Shown: positions 53,971 to 61,792 of the stretch, in pieces
Numbering within the stretch: position 1 is the first letter of the stretch
Layout of the letters: each line of letters opens with the position of its first letter
Assembly: GCF_021390595.1 (NCBI RefSeq)
Contig: NZ_JAJEJR010000002.1
Coordinates: forward strand, 930,001 to 994,000
Direction of reading: 5' to 3'
DNA: 64,000 bases
From: Paraburkholderia sp. HP33-1
GTDB lineage: Bacteria > Pseudomonadota > Gammaproteobacteria > Burkholderiales > Burkholderiaceae
Made by a program: the position numbers and the translations under genes
The notes under the pieces: model-generated
Told to the model about the DNA's origin: nothing
Database searches by the model: none
The model's input: the letters and a program-made list of their open reading frames with translations, nothing else

Positions 53971-55021
53971 ACCAGTGCCGCAAGGGGCGCATTTTTTTGG
54001 AGACTGACATGGCCGTAGATATGTTTCTCAAGCTGGGCGACATCAAGGGTGAATCACTGGCGGCGGGTCACACCGACGAGATCGAGGTGCTGAGCTGGTC
54101 GTGGGGATGCTCGCAGACTGGCACGACGCACAGCGGCACGGGCGGTGGCACCGGGACCGCATCGGTGCAGGACCTCTCGATCACCAAGTACGTCGACAAG
54201 AGTTCGCCCACGATCGTGCAGTCGTGCTGTCAGGGCGTGCACATGCCGGAGGCCGTGCTCACGCTACGCAAGGCAGGCGGTAACGAGCCGGTCGAGTATC
54301 TGAAGATCACGCTCAAGGAAGTGCTCATCAGCCGCCACTCGGTGGGCTCCGGCGGCGCGGATCAGGTTGCCGAGAACGTCACGCTGAACTTCGCGCAATT
54401 CAACATGGAGTATCAGCCGCAGGACAACACTGGGGCCAAGAAGGGCGGCGTGGTGAGCGGCAAATGGAACATCCCGAAGAACACGGCGAGTTGAGTCGTG
54501 ACTCCGGCATTGACCAGTGCCGCAAGTGGCGCATTTTCTGGAGACTGACATGGCTGTAGATATGTTTCTCAAGCTGGGCGACATCAAGGGTGAATCACTG
54601 GCGGCGGGTCACACCGACGAGATCGAGGTGCTGAGCTGGTCGTGGGGAAGCTCGCAGACTGGCACGACGCACAGCGGCACGGGCGGCGGCACCGGGACTG
54701 CATCGGTGCAGGACCTCTCGATCACCAAGTACCTCGACAAGAGTTCGCCCACGATCGTGCAGTCGTGCTGTCAGGGCGTGCACATGCCGGAGGCCGTGCT
54801 CACGCTACGCAAGGCAGGCGGTAACGAGCCGGTCGAGTATCTGAAGATCACGCTCAAGGAGGTGCTCATCAGCCGCCACTCGGTGGGCTCCGGCGGCGCG
54901 GATCAGGTCGCCGAGAACGTCACGCTGAACTTCGCGCAATTCAACGTGGAGTATCAGCCGCAGGACAACACTGGGGCCAAGAAGGGCGGCGTGGTGTCCG
55001 GCAAATGGAATATCCCGGAGA
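53971..55021 (+). repeat. Tandem direct duplication carrying the two hcp genes
   Basis: About 53971-54492 and 54513-55033 are nearly identical, including the untranslated leader (ACCAGTGCCGCAAG...GGAGACTGACATGG). Differences are a handful of substitutions, a T-run one base shorter in the second leader, and an apparent 5-nt loss at the end of the second copy that removes the stop. Confidence 0.9.
54009..54494 (+). CDS. hcp: T6SS-2 tube protein Hcp, copy 1
   Basis: 161 aa from ATG 54009. Hcp family: MAVDMFLKLGDIKGESLAAG, EIEVLSWSWG, DLSITKYVDKSSPTIVQSC and EYLKITLKEVLIS. It differs from the Hcp of T6SS-1 in sequence, so it probably serves T6SS-2. It has Cys in the WGCSQTG loop, where copy 2 has Ser. 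Confidence 0.95.
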   Translation: MAVDMFLKLGDIKGESLAAGHTDEIEVLSWSWGCSQTGTTHSGTGGGTGTASVQDLSITKYVDKSSPTIVQSCCQGVHMPEAVLTLRKAGGNEPVEYLKITLKEVLISRHSVGSGGADQVAENVTLNFAQFNMEYQPQDNTGAKKGGVVSGKWNIPKNTAS

Positions 55022-55107
55022 AAACGGCGAATTGTGACTCCGCCCCCGGCGCCAGCGCCGGCGCGAGCTCCGGCTCCAGCTCGCGTTCAGCGTCGCCACC
55101 GCGGTAA
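54550..55107 (+). CDS. hcp: T6SS-2 tube protein Hcp, copy 2 with Ser/Ala tail
   Basis: 185 aa from ATG 54550, almost identical to copy 1 up to NIPEKTAN. A small deletion at the former stop opens the frame into a low-complexity tail, DSAPGASAGASSGSSSRSAS, ending PPR. The tail may be inert, or act as a flexible C-terminal extension of the Hcp ring. tssA follows after 39 bp. Confidence 0.93.
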   Translation: MAVDMFLKLGDIKGESLAAGHTDEIEVLSWSWGSSQTGTTHSGTGGGTGTASVQDLSITKYLDKSSPTIVQSCCQGVHMPEAVLTLRKAGGNEPVEYLKITLKEVLISRHSVGSGGADQVAENVTLNFAQFNVEYQPQDNTGAKKGGVVSGKWNIPEKTANCDSAPGASAGASSGSSSRSASPPR

Positions 55108-55146
55108 TAGCCTGCCTTCCTTTCAATACTCGTCGCGGACACCGCC

Positions 55147-56202
55147 ATGAACCTCGCAGATATCGCAGTCTGGCTTTCCGCCCTCTCGCCGGAATCTCCG
55201 TGCGGTGAGGACGAAGAGTACAGCCCTGAGTTTCGGGCGCTGGAACAGGCGGTCGCCGGTAAGCCCGACGCCGAGTATGGCGGCACGTTCATCGCCGCGA
55301 CGCCGCCCGACTGGGCGCTCGCGCGCTCGCTATCGATGACCCTGCTCGGACGCACGCGTGATTTGCGCGTGGCGGTGTTCTACACGCGTTCGAGCATGGT
55401 GCGTGAGGGCTTCGCGGGCCTCGCGTGCGGTCTCGCGCTGATCGAAGGGCTGCTCGAACAGCACTGGAGCGCCGTGCATCCGCAACTGGATGCGAGCGAC
55501 GGCGACGATCCGACAGCGCGGGTCAACGCGCTGTCGGAGCTCGTCGACGGCGCGGGGCTCGTGGGCGAACTGCGCGACGTGCCTTTCGTCGTGCCGCGTG
55601 GGCAGCGCGGTTTTGCGCTGCGCGATCTCGACGTGTTGGTGGGGGAGGCGCCGCCTGGCGAAGGCGACGAGATGCCGACGCTGGCGGCCATCGATGCGGC
55701 GTTCGCGCAAGCGGGCATCGACGAAGGACGAGCGATGTGCGAGGTGCTCTCGTCGGCGCGTGGCTCGCTCGCGAAGATCGAGAACACGCTGACCGGGCGC
55801 GTGGGGCCGGCGCGCGCACTTGATTTCGGACCGCTCGCGAGGCTTCTCGGACGCATTGGGGAGTTCGTGGCGGCGCGCATCGCGGTGCTCGATCCGGATA
55901 CGGGGGGAAGGGGAAGTGCGATGGAGACCAATAGCAGTGAAGAGGGCGCGGGTTCCGGTCCGGCGACGCAGCGCGTCGTCGCGGCGGGACCCGCCACGCC
56001 CCGGCGCATCGCGAGCGCGCGCGACGTGAGCGACGCGCTCGACGCGATCTGCGCCTACTACGTCGAGTGTGAACCATCGAGCCCGTTGCCGGTGTTGCTG
56101 CAGCGTGCCCGGAGGCTGGTCGGCAAGAGCTTCATGGAAATCATCGAGGACGTCGCGCCGGACGGCGCGCATCAATTCAGGCATCTGGGCGGGGTCGTCT
56201 GA
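55147..56202 (+). CDS. tssA: T6SS-2 TssA
   Basis: 351 aa. ImpA-type N-terminus (SPCGEDEEYSPEFRALEQAV, then DWALARSLSMTLLGRTRDLRVAVFYTR) and a short C-terminal domain with PSSPLPVLLQRARRLVGKSF. It is the short TssA type, unlike the longer T6SS-1 form. Followed by tssB. Confidence 0.94.
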   Translation: MNLADIAVWLSALSPESPCGEDEEYSPEFRALEQAVAGKPDAEYGGTFIAATPPDWALARSLSMTLLGRTRDLRVAVFYTRSSMVREGFAGLACGLALIEGLLEQHWSAVHPQLDASDGDDPTARVNALSELVDGAGLVGELRDVPFVVPRGQRGFALRDLDVLVGEAPPGEGDEMPTLAAIDAAFAQAGIDEGRAMCEVLSSARGSLAKIENTLTGRVGPARALDFGPLARLLGRIGEFVAARIAVLDPDTGGRGSAMETNSSEEGAGSGPATQRVVAAGPATPRRIASARDVSDALDAICAYYVECEPSSPLPVLLQRARRLVGKSFMEIIEDVAPDGAHQFRHLGGVV

Positions 56203-56235
56203 CCGGACTCAGGCAACTGCAAAGGAGTGGACATC

Positions 56236-56778
56236 GTGGCAAAGGAAAGCAGTCAGAAATTCATCGCGCGCAATCGTGCGCCGCGCGTGCAGATCGAATA
56301 CGACGTCGAAGTCTACGGTTCGGAGAAGAAGGTCAATCTGCCCTTCGTGATGGGGGTGCTGGCGGATCTGTCGGGACAGCCCGCCGAGCCGCTCGCGCCG
56401 GCCGCCGAACGGAAGTTTCTCGAGATCGACGTGGACAACTTCGACGAGCGTCTCAAGTCGATGAAGCCGCGCGTGGCGGTGCAGGTGCCGAACACGCTGA
56501 CGGGCGACGGCAACGTCGCAGTCGATCTGACCTTCGAGAGCATGGACGACTTCACGCCCGCCGCGATCGCCCGCAAGGTCGAGCCGCTGCGGCAACTGCT
56601 GGAAGCGCGTACTCAACTGGCCAACCTGCTGACCTACATGGACGGCAAGACCGGTGCCGAAGCGCTGATCGCCCGCCTGCTGGAAGAGCCCACGTTGATG
56701 AAAGCACTCGCCGCGCAGCCGCGCGCCGACGCGCCGTCCGACGATACGTCCAACCGCGCTTCAACTACCGGAGCATGA
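56236..56778 (+). CDS. tssB: T6SS-2 contractile sheath small subunit TssB
   Basis: 180 aa from GTG 56236, 8 nt after AAAGGAG; an in-frame GTG at 56227 overlaps that site and is less likely. Family signs: RNRAPRVQIEYDVE, LPFVMGVLADLSGQPAEP, RKFLEIDVDNFDERL. The tssC start follows 4 nt after the stop. Confidence 0.95.
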   Translation: MAKESSQKFIARNRAPRVQIEYDVEVYGSEKKVNLPFVMGVLADLSGQPAEPLAPAAERKFLEIDVDNFDERLKSMKPRVAVQVPNTLTGDGNVAVDLTFESMDDFTPAAIARKVEPLRQLLEARTQLANLLTYMDGKTGAEALIARLLEEPTLMKALAAQPRADAPSDDTSNRASTTGA

Positions 56779-56782
56779 CGCG

Positions 56783-58285
56783 ATGAACGATTTCAGCATC
56801 CAGCAACAGACGAGCGAGTCTGTGATCGAAGCGGCGCCCGAACTCGACGATTTCTCCGCGCTGCTGCAAAAGGAGTTCAAGCCAAAGTCCGATCGTGCTC
56901 GCGACGCAGTCGCGAACGCGGTGCGCACGCTCGCCGAGCAGACGTTGCGCGACACCGGCGTGATTTCCGGCGATGTCCTCGCGACCATCGAGGCGCTGAT
57001 CGCGCAGATCGACCAGGCGCTCACCGGGCAGATCAACCTCATCCTGCACAGCGAGCCGTTCCAGCGGGTCGAGAGCGCATGGCGCGGCCTGCATTACCTC
57101 GTCAACAACACGGAAACCGACGAGTCGCTCAAGATCCGCGTGCTGAACATCTCCAAGGCGGAGCTGCACAAAACGCTGAAGAAGTACCGCGGCGTCGCGT
57201 GGGACCAGAGCCCGCTCTTCAAGAAGCTCTACGAGGAAGAGTACGGCCAGTTCGGCGGCGAGCCCTACGGCGCGCTGGTCGCGGATTACTACTTCGATCA
57301 CAGCGGCCCCGATGTCGACCTGCTTACGCAGATCGCGAAGATCGCGGCGGCGGCGCACGCGCCGTTCATTGCTGGCGCGGACCCGGCTGCGCTCCTGATG
57401 GAATCCTGGCAGGAACTCGCGAACCCGCGCGACCTGACCAAGATCTTCCAGACCCCCGAGCATGCCGCGTGGCGCTCGCTGCGTGATTCGGAAGATTCGC
57501 GCTACATCGGCCTCGCGATGCCGCGCTTTCTCGCGCGCGCACCCTACGGCGCGAAGACCGACCCGGTCGAGGCGTTCGATTTCGAGGAAGACACCGCGGG
57601 CGCGAACAGCAGCAAGTACGCGTGGGCGAACGCATCGTATGCGATGGCGACGAACATCACGCGCTCGTTCAAGATGTCCGGCTGGTGCTCACGCATCCGC
57701 GGCGTCGAATCGGGCGGCGCGGTAGAGGGGCTGCCGGTGCACGCGTTCCCGACCGACGACGGCGGCGTCGACATGAAGTGCCCGACCGAGATCGCCATCA
57801 GCGACCGGCGCGAGGCCGAACTCGCCAAGAACGGCTTCATGCCGCTCGTGCACAAGAAGAACTCGGACTTCGCGGCATTCATTGGCGCGCAGTCGCTGCA
57901 CAAGCCGGCCGAATATGAGGATCCGGACGCCACCGCCAACGCGAATCTCGCGGCGCGGCTGCCGTATCTGTTCGCGTGCTGCCGTTTCGCGCACTACCTG
58001 AAGTGCATCGTGCGCGACAAGCTCGGCTCGTTCAAGGAGCGCGACGACATGGAGCGCTGGCTGCAGAACTGGATTCTCCAGTACGTCGACGGCGACCCCA
58101 CCCACTCCTCCGATGACACCAAGGCGCGCAAGCCGCTTGCCGACGCGCAGGTCGTCGTGGAGGAAGTGGAGGGCAATCCGGGCTACTACACGTCGAAGTT
58201 CTACCTGCGCCCGCACTACCAGCTCGAAGGTCTCACGGTGTCGTTGCGGCTCGTGTCGAAGCTGCCGACTGCCAAGACCGCCTGA
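56783..58285 (+). CDS. tssC: T6SS-2 contractile sheath large subunit TssC
   Basis: 500 aa. TssC core motifs: SEPFQRVESAWRGLHYLVNN, YEEEYGQFGGEPYGALVADY, LRDSEDSRYIGLAMPRFLAR and the C-terminal RPHYQLEGLTVSLRLVSK. Collinear with the T6SS-1 TssC but clearly a different lineage. Confidence 0.97.
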   Translation: MNDFSIQQQTSESVIEAAPELDDFSALLQKEFKPKSDRARDAVANAVRTLAEQTLRDTGVISGDVLATIEALIAQIDQALTGQINLILHSEPFQRVESAWRGLHYLVNNTETDESLKIRVLNISKAELHKTLKKYRGVAWDQSPLFKKLYEEEYGQFGGEPYGALVADYYFDHSGPDVDLLTQIAKIAAAAHAPFIAGADPAALLMESWQELANPRDLTKIFQTPEHAAWRSLRDSEDSRYIGLAMPRFLARAPYGAKTDPVEAFDFEEDTAGANSSKYAWANASYAMATNITRSFKMSGWCSRIRGVESGGAVEGLPVHAFPTDDGGVDMKCPTEIAISDRREAELAKNGFMPLVHKKNSDFAAFIGAQSLHKPAEYEDPDATANANLAARLPYLFACCRFAHYLKCIVRDKLGSFKERDDMERWLQNWILQYVDGDPTHSSDDTKARKPLADAQVVVEEVEGNPGYYTSKFYLRPHYQLEGLTVSLRLVSKLPTAKTA

Positions 58286-58323
58286 GTCTCGTCGCGCCCA
58301 CTGATCCTGCTGGAGAGCCGCTC

Positions 58324-58881
58324 ATGTACGAACCTTCCGCCCGGGACCGCCTGCAGCCGTCGTTGCTGGACCGCCTGACTGATCTCGAACCGCACGCGCG
58401 TCATGAATCCCGCGAGCGTCGCGTGATCTCGGCGCGCGCGCTGCGCGACAGCGTGCAGCGCGACATCGGCTGGCTGCTGAACGCGAGCGCTCTCGGCGCG
58501 GGCACGGACGGGGCGGACTTGCCGCATGTCGCGACGTCGGTGCTGAACTACGGTCTGCCGGACCTCGCCGGGCGTGACGTCGCCGCGCTCACGGCGGGTA
58601 CGCTGGAGCGCCTGATTCGCGACGCCTTGTGGGCCTTCGAGCCGCGGCTCGCGCGCGAATCGGTGCGCGTGACGGCGATCGACGATGCGAAGGGCGCGAA
58701 GGGCGCGAAGGGTATGAGGGGCGGCCATGTGATCCGCTTCGAGATCGAGGCGGACCTGTGGTCGCAGCCGTATCCCGAGCGACTTTTCCTGCGCACGGAA
58801 CTGGATCTCGAAGCGGGCGAGGCGCGCGTTTTCGACGCATCGAGCATGCGCGCCGGGTCGGCCGGGGAGCAGCAGGCATGA
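58324..58881 (+). CDS. tssE: T6SS-2 baseplate protein TssE (gp25-like)
   Basis: 185 aa. LLDRLTDLEPHARHESRERRV, LNYGLPDLAGRDVAAL and LWAFEPRLARESVRV with the EPRL hallmark. A short low-complexity KGAKGAKG stretch lies near residue 124. The stop overlaps the tssF start by ATGA. Confidence 0.94.
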   Translation: MYEPSARDRLQPSLLDRLTDLEPHARHESRERRVISARALRDSVQRDIGWLLNASALGAGTDGADLPHVATSVLNYGLPDLAGRDVAALTAGTLERLIRDALWAFEPRLARESVRVTAIDDAKGAKGAKGMRGGHVIRFEIEADLWSQPYPERLFLRTELDLEAGEARVFDASSMRAGSAGEQQA

Positions 58882-60773
58882 ACCCCGAGTTCCTCAAGTA
58901 CTACAGCCAGGAGCTCCAGCACGTACGGGAGATGGGCGGCGAATTCGCCGCCGCATTTCCGAAGATCGCCGGGCGGCTCGCACTGGACGGCGTCGAATGC
59001 GCGGACCCGTATGTCGAACGGTTGCTGGAGGGCTTCAGCTTCCTCGCCGCGCGCGTGCGGATGAAGCTCGAAGCCGAGTTCCCGCGCTTCACGCAGCATC
59101 TGCTGGAACTGGCGTATCCGCACTATCTGGCGCCGACGCCGTCGATGGCGGTCGTCCAGCTTCAGGCGGACCATGCGAACCCGCAACTCGCCGCCAGCGC
59201 CGATGGGATTGTCGTGCCGCGCCATACGGCGCTGCGCAGCATGCTCGACAAGTCCGCGTCGACGCGCTGCGAATACCGCACCGCGCATGCGCTGACGCTT
59301 TGGCCAGTCGAGATCGCGCACGCCAGGTTCTTCACGCATGCAGGTTCGCTCAACGCGTCGTCGCCGGCGTTGCCCGCGGGCGTCAAGGCGGGATTGCGCC
59401 TGCGGCTGCGCGCGACCGGCTCGCTCGGCTTCGACCGTCTCGCGCTCGATCGTCTCTCGCTCTATCTGCGCGGCCCCGACGGCCTGCCGGCACGTCTGCA
59501 CGAGCGGCTTCTCGCGCATTGCGTCGGCGTCGCGGTGATGCAGCCGAGCAATGGCGCGAACGCGGCGGCCACGCTCGGTCTGTTGCCGAAAAGCGCGTTG
59601 CGGCCGCTTGGCTTCGCCGAGGACGAGGCGCTTCTGCCGGTCGGCCAGCAATCGTTCGACGGCTATCGGCTGCTGCAGGAGTATTTCGCCTTCGCGCCGC
59701 GTTTCATGTTCGTCGAACTGGCCGGCTTGCGCGACGCGCTGCGTCATTGCCGCGGCCAGGACGCGGAGATCGTGATCCTGCTCGATCAGGCGGACGCGTC
59801 GCTCGAACGTGGCGTCGACGCAGCCAATTTCGCACTCGACTGCACGCCCGCCATCAACCTGTTTCGCCGCCGCACCGACCGCGTCGCGCTTTCGGAAACG
59901 GAGTTCGAGCATCACATCGTCGTCGACCGCACGCGGCCGATGGATTACGAAATCCATCAGATCGACGAAGTCACCGGCTACGGCGCGGGCACGGCTGCGG
60001 AGAAGCAATACCGGCCGTTCCACTGCGCGAAGGACCTCGACATGCCGGGCGAGGGCGGCGCGTTCTATCAGTTGCGCCGTGAGGCTCGACGCGCGTCGGC
60101 GCGGCAGCAGCAGAACGGCGCGCGCAGCAGCTACCTCGGCAGCGAAGCCTTCATCGCGCTGGTCGATGCGGCGGGTGCGCCGCAGGGCGGCGAAGTGCGT
60201 CAGCTCGGCATCAGCGCGTGGTGTACGAACCGCGACCTGCCGCTGTCGATTCCGCTCGGCGCGGGCTCGACCGACTTTACGCTCGATGCCGAAGCGCCCG
60301 TCACCGCCGTGCGCTGCGTCGCGGGGCCGAGCCGGCCGCTGCCGTCGTTCGCCGAGGGGCCGGCTGCATGGCGGCTGCTCGATCATCTCTCGCTGAACTA
60401 CGCGTCGCTCGTCGATGCGAACGAGCAGGAAGGCGCCCGCGCGCTGCGCGAACTGCTCACGCTGTACTGCCCGGCCGATGACGCCGCCGCGCACCGGCAG
60501 GTGGAGGGACTGCGCTCGGTGTCGTGCGCGCCTGTCGTGCGGCGCTTGCCTTCGCCGGGGCCGATCGTCTATGGGCGCGGCCTCGCGATCACGCTGCGCT
60601 TCGACGACGCCGCGTTCGAGGGCGCGAGCGCGTTCCTGCTCGGCGCGGTGCTCGCGCGGTTCTTCGCGCAGTACGTGTCGATCAATTCGTTCACCGAAAC
60701 TCACGTCGCGACGCTCGCGCGCGGTCCGATCATGCAGTGGCCAGCGAGGACCGGACGATGCGCGACGCTTTGA
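58878..60773 (+). CDS. tssF: T6SS-2 baseplate protein TssF
   Basis: 631 aa from ATG 58878. Family signs: NPEFLKYYSQELQHVREMG, FPKIAGRLALDGVECADPYVERLLEGFSFLAAR in outline, LQEYFAFAPRFMFVEL, and the C-terminal LLGAVLARFFAQYVSINSF. It overlaps tssG by 16 nt. Confidence 0.96.
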   Translation: MNPEFLKYYSQELQHVREMGGEFAAAFPKIAGRLALDGVECADPYVERLLEGFSFLAARVRMKLEAEFPRFTQHLLELAYPHYLAPTPSMAVVQLQADHANPQLAASADGIVVPRHTALRSMLDKSASTRCEYRTAHALTLWPVEIAHARFFTHAGSLNASSPALPAGVKAGLRLRLRATGSLGFDRLALDRLSLYLRGPDGLPARLHERLLAHCVGVAVMQPSNGANAAATLGLLPKSALRPLGFAEDEALLPVGQQSFDGYRLLQEYFAFAPRFMFVELAGLRDALRHCRGQDAEIVILLDQADASLERGVDAANFALDCTPAINLFRRRTDRVALSETEFEHHIVVDRTRPMDYEIHQIDEVTGYGAGTAAEKQYRPFHCAKDLDMPGEGGAFYQLRREARRASARQQQNGARSSYLGSEAFIALVDAAGAPQGGEVRQLGISAWCTNRDLPLSIPLGAGSTDFTLDAEAPVTAVRCVAGPSRPLPSFAEGPAAWRLLDHLSLNYASLVDANEQEGARALRELLTLYCPADDAAAHRQVEGLRSVSCAPVVRRLPSPGPIVYGRGLAITLRFDDAAFEGASAFLLGAVLARFFAQYVSINSFTETHVATLARGPIMQWPARTGRCATL

Positions 60774-61792
60774 CCATCGACGGCGTGCTCGCGCGCGACG
60801 CCCGTCGCTTCGACTTCTTTCAGGCGCTGCGGCTGATCGAGCGGGCGCATGCCGAGCGTCCGCGCCTCGGCCGGTCGCTGGCCGCGCGCGACGACGCCGT
60901 GCGCCTGTCGCAAGACACGGAGCTGATCTTCCATCCGACCACGCTCGGCGACTACGTGCCGGGCGAGAACGGGCAGCCCGGCCGTCTCGCGGTGAATTTT
61001 CTCGGCCTGCTTGGACCGAACGGCCCGCTGCCGACCCACCTGACCGCCTATGTGCGCGATCGCGCGCGCAACGCGAACGATCCGACGCTCGCGCGCTTTC
61101 TCGACGTGTTCCATCACCGGATGCTGTCGCTCTTCTATCGCGCGTGGGCCGACGCCCAACCGGTCGTGAGCGCCGAGCGTCCGCGCGACGATCGGTTCGC
61201 GGATTACGTCGGCAGCCTGTTCGGTCTGGGCGCGCCCGCGCTCGCCGATCGCGACGCGGTGCCTGATTCCGCCAAGCGTCACTTCGCGGGCGTGCTCGCC
61301 GCGCCGACGCGCCACGCGGACGGTCTGCGGCTGATTCTCGCGCGCTTCTTTGGTGTGAACGTGTCGATCGAGCCGTGGCGCGGCCACTGGATCGCGCTGC
61401 CGGAGGACGCCCGCACGCGTCTCGGCGGCGCGCAGCTTGGTGTATCGACGGTCGTCGGTACACGGGTGTGGGACTGCCAGCACAAGTTCCGCATTGCGAT
61501 CGGACCGCTTGGCTATGCCGACTTCGCACGCTTCCTGCCGGGCGGGCAGAGCCTCACGAAGCTCGTTGACTGGGTCCGCAACTACGTGCGCGATCCGCTC
61601 GACTGGGACATGACGCTGCATCTGAAGCGCGACGAGGTGCCCGCGCTGCGGCTGCAAGGGACGGCCACGAACGGCTCACGTCTCGGCTGGAACACGTGGC
61701 TCACCAGCGGTGCGCCGGTTCATGACAACCATCGGGTCGTGATCGCCGGGCAGGCGGGAGCGAGCCATCGCAAGGAGACTTCTCATGACTGA
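60758..61792 (+). CDS. tssG: T6SS-2 baseplate protein TssG
   Basis: 344 aa from ATG 60758. Family signs: RRFDFFQALRLIERAHAERP, LGLLGPNGPLPTHLTAYVRD, DVFHHRMLSLFYRAW, and C-terminal LGWNTWL. Its stop overlaps the start of tssH by 8 nt. Confidence 0.96.
   Translation: MRDALTIDGVLARDARRFDFFQALRLIERAHAERPRLGRSLAARDDAVRLSQDTELIFHPTTLGDYVPGENGQPGRLAVNFLGLLGPNGPLPTHLTAYVRDRARNANDPTLARFLDVFHHRMLSLFYRAWADAQPVVSAERPRDDRFADYVGSLFGLGAPALADRDAVPDSAKRHFAGVLAAPTRHADGLRLILARFFGVNVSIEPWRGHWIALPEDARTRLGGAQLGVSTVVGTRVWDCQHKFRIAIGPLGYADFARFLPGGQSLTKLVDWVRNYVRDPLDWDMTLHLKRDEVPALRLQGTATNGSRLGWNTWLTSGAPVHDNHRVVIAGQAGASHRKETSHD

Noticed and set aside
58548..61529. 993-codon minus-strand open frame across tssE-tssG of T6SS-2
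   Set aside because: Arg-rich low-complexity translation, antisense to well-recognised genes; a normal effect of GC-rich third positions.
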